This document shows, in pieces, positions 5,611-6,980 of a DNA stretch of 6,980 nt. This stretch comes from an uncultured Planctomycetota bacterium (GTDB lineage Bacteria > Planctomycetota > UBA1135 > UBA2386), in assembly GCA_903925435.1 (NCBI GenBank), contig CAIYFF010000327.1, positions 1 through 6,980 on the forward strand, read 5' to 3'. Position 1 is the stretch's first letter, and the number at the start of each line of letters is the position of its first letter. The notes under the pieces are model-generated. The model worked only from the letters and a program-made list of their open reading frames with translations, was not told where the DNA came from and ran no database searches. Position numbers and translations under genes: made by a program.

Positions 5611-6420
5611 TCAATCGCGCTCACGCGAGTCGTATTCGCTGCGCGTGTAGGCCAGGAGTCCCAGCGCCAGCGCAACGGCGACGAACACGGACAAGTCGAA
5701 CAACGGCTCGCCAATCAGCTCCTGCCGGAAGTTGCGTTCCGCAGGCCACAGCGCGCGTTGCAGGTTGTCGCCGAGATCGACGCGATCGAACACGAAGCGC
5801 CGCACGGGGTCCGCGATCGTCGCATGGCGAATGCCCGCCTTGGCCGGAAGGTTGGCGAGGAATAGCTGGCCAAACACGATGAACGCGGCCGACCAGACGA
5901 GTGGTCGCCGGAACCACGCGCCGAAGAACCCGGCCACCGTCGCGTAGGCGACGCTCAGCAAGGCGCACGCGCTGATCAGAACCCAGAACAGGTTCCATTC
6001 GAGGCCATCCGACCACATCTCCGGATGCAGCGAGCCAGCGCCGAACACGAGCGCCACGCCGAACGCATGCATCGCAAACGACAGGCCCGCAACTGCGAGG
6101 CACTTCCCCAGGTACACGGCCCACCGCGGGACGGGCCGCAAGAACAGATACTGGAACGTGCGGTCCTCGACGTCGCCGTAAACAGCGTGCACGCCGAAGT
6201 ACATCGTGGTCCACGGCAACAACACGTTGGCGACGATCCACCACGAAACCACCGCGAACAACTTGCGGCCGCTCAGCGTGTTGGGCGGATCCATGCCGAC
6301 GAGGAAGACGAGCGCGGCAGCGGCGGCCATCGCGAGCGGCAGCAGCCGGAACAGCCGGTTCTGCAGTTGCAGCATCGCGGTCTGGCGCGCGACCTCGATC
6401 ACAGTGCGAATGGGTCCCAT
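5611..6420 (-). CDS. ABC-2 type transporter permease
   Basis: 269-residue integral membrane protein, the channel-forming partner of the ATPase encoded just upstream. It has about six hydrophobic segments (near 24-43, 56-76, 100-126, 143-165, 173-191 and 243-258). After the second segment comes YGDVEDRTFQYLFLRPVPRW (81-100), the cytoplasmic 'E-x-R-T...L..RPV.R...GK' stretch common in ABC-2/NosY-like permeases, where it contacts the ATPase. A soluble loop of ~50 residues (about 192-242) precedes the last segment and is probably extracytoplasmic or at the membrane surface. The substrate cannot be inferred; such two-gene systems include drug and lipid exporters, Cu-maturation (Nos) and gliding-type systems. 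The gene starts 3 nt after the ATPase stop, so coupled translation is likely, and it ends 19 nt before the histidine kinase gene. Confidence 0.88.
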   Translation of the reverse strand: MGPIRTVIEVARQTAMLQLQNRLFRLLPLAMAAAAALVFLVGMDPPNTLSGRKLFAVVSWWIVANVLLPWTTMYFGVHAVYGDVEDRTFQYLFLRPVPRWAVYLGKCLAVAGLSFAMHAFGVALVFGAGSLHPEMWSDGLEWNLFWVLISACALLSVAYATVAGFFGAWFRRPLVWSAAFIVFGQLFLANLPAKAGIRHATIADPVRRFVFDRVDLGDNLQRALWPAERNFRQELIGEPLFDLSVFVAVALALGLLAYTRSEYDSRERD

Positions 6421-6423
6421 AGA

Positions 6424-6980
6424 TCAGCCCACCAGATAGCCGAACACCGAGGCCAACGAATCGTCGAGCGGTCGCACCTCGTGCACGAGACCGTTCGGTT
6501 CGGCGCCGATCGCCGTCAATGCCGCGTAGAAGCCTGGCTCGCCGTTCAGCGCCACGTTGACGCCGTCCTGCCCGATCTCGATGCCAAGAACGTGTCGTAG
6601 CGCCAGCAAGCGACTGCCCAGCGCGCGCGGTTCCTTGGTCGCAATGCGCACCTTGTGCGGCTGCTCACTGAGCTGTCCGCGCAGCTCGCTCACGGGGCCT
6701 TCTGCCACGAGTCGGCCTTGGTGCACGAGCGCCACGCGATCGACGATGGCCTCCAGTTCGTGCAGCACATGGCTGCTCACGAGCACGCAAAGGCCGGACT
6801 TGCCCAGCTGTTGGATGCGCTCCGACAACTCGTGCCGCGCGATCGGATCCAAACCCGTCATCGGCTCATCGAGCAACAGCGCGCGCGGGCGATGCGCCAA
6901 AGCCTGCGCAAGCCGAACGCGCTGGCGCATGCCCTTGCTGTATTCGCGGATCGGCCGGTGCATGTGCGCGCCGAGTCCCA
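6424..6980 (-). CDS. ABC transporter ATP-binding protein (5' end outside the window)
   Basis: C-terminal 184 residues of an ABC ATPase that would power the permease encoded next to it. Visible parts are the signature YSKGMRQR (codons around 6942-6919), Walker B ALLLDEP with Asp and the catalytic Glu at 6870-6865, the D-loop TGLDP, and the switch His in VSSHVLHE (6771-6769). Walker A and the Q-loop must lie beyond position 6980; the frame is open to the window edge (codons for Gly-Leu-Gly-Ala-His precede the Met at 6963), so that Met is internal and not a start. After the nucleotide-binding fold comes a ~100-residue C-terminal part (EGPVSELRGQL onward) with alternating hydrophobic pattern, as in CcmA/NosF-type exporter ATPases. 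The stop is 3 nt before the permease start. No substrate can be deduced. Confidence 0.92.
   Translation of the reverse strand, partial: GLGAHMHRPIREYSKGMRQRVRLAQALAHRPRALLLDEPMTGLDPIARHELSERIQQLGKSGLCVLVSSHVLHELEAIVDRVALVHQGRLVAEGPVSELRGQLSEQPHKVRIATKEPRALGSRLLALRHVLGIEIGQDGVNVALNGEPGFYAALTAIGAEPNGLVHEVRPLDDSLASVFGYLVG

Overview
The window is G+C-rich (roughly two thirds by eye) bacterial DNA with densely packed genes, third-position G/C bias and TGA stops throughout. It holds two convergent gene clusters separated by about 590 bp with no convincing gene. No rRNA or tRNA gene, CRISPR array, transposase or phage gene is visible. The organism cannot be fixed from the sequence. The long-tailed Tex protein, the NUDIX protein of the planctomycete-type 'phosphoesterase' kind and the membrane histidine kinase would fit a Planctomycetota-like or another high-G+C Gram-negative lineage, but this is a low-confidence guess.

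Plus strand, 24-3661: three tightly packed genes. The first is a Tex/Spt6-type RNA-binding transcription accessory protein with an unusual ~180-residue basic, RGG-rich tail. Four bases later comes a NUDIX-fold hydrolase. Overlapping its 3' end is a 73-residue protein whose pattern (one helix, then five short strands with Gly-rich turns) resembles an Sm/Hfq-like fold. The spacing suggests one operon, and the products suggest a theme of RNA or nucleotide metabolism. Two hairpins follow the last stop codon; the second is a plausible intrinsic terminator.

Middle, 3662-4247: an intergenic stretch between converging transcripts. It contains the two hairpins, a six-copy imperfect 14-bp tandem repeat (3778-3861), a perfect 14-bp palindrome (3872-3885), a strong minus-strand terminator (3899-3934), a stretch with several stem-forming inverted repeats (about 3940-4080), and a weaker plus-strand terminator-like hairpin (4147-4172). 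The minus-strand terminator lies more than 300 nt beyond the nearest minus-strand stop codon. That means either a long structured 3' UTR or a separate small RNA.

Minus strand, 6980-4248: an ABC-transporter ATPase (its 5' part lies outside the window), an ABC-2 type permease 3 nt downstream, and a six-helix membrane histidine kinase 19 nt further on. They look like one operon coupling an exporter or membrane-complex ABC system to a sensor kinase. No response regulator is present in the window.
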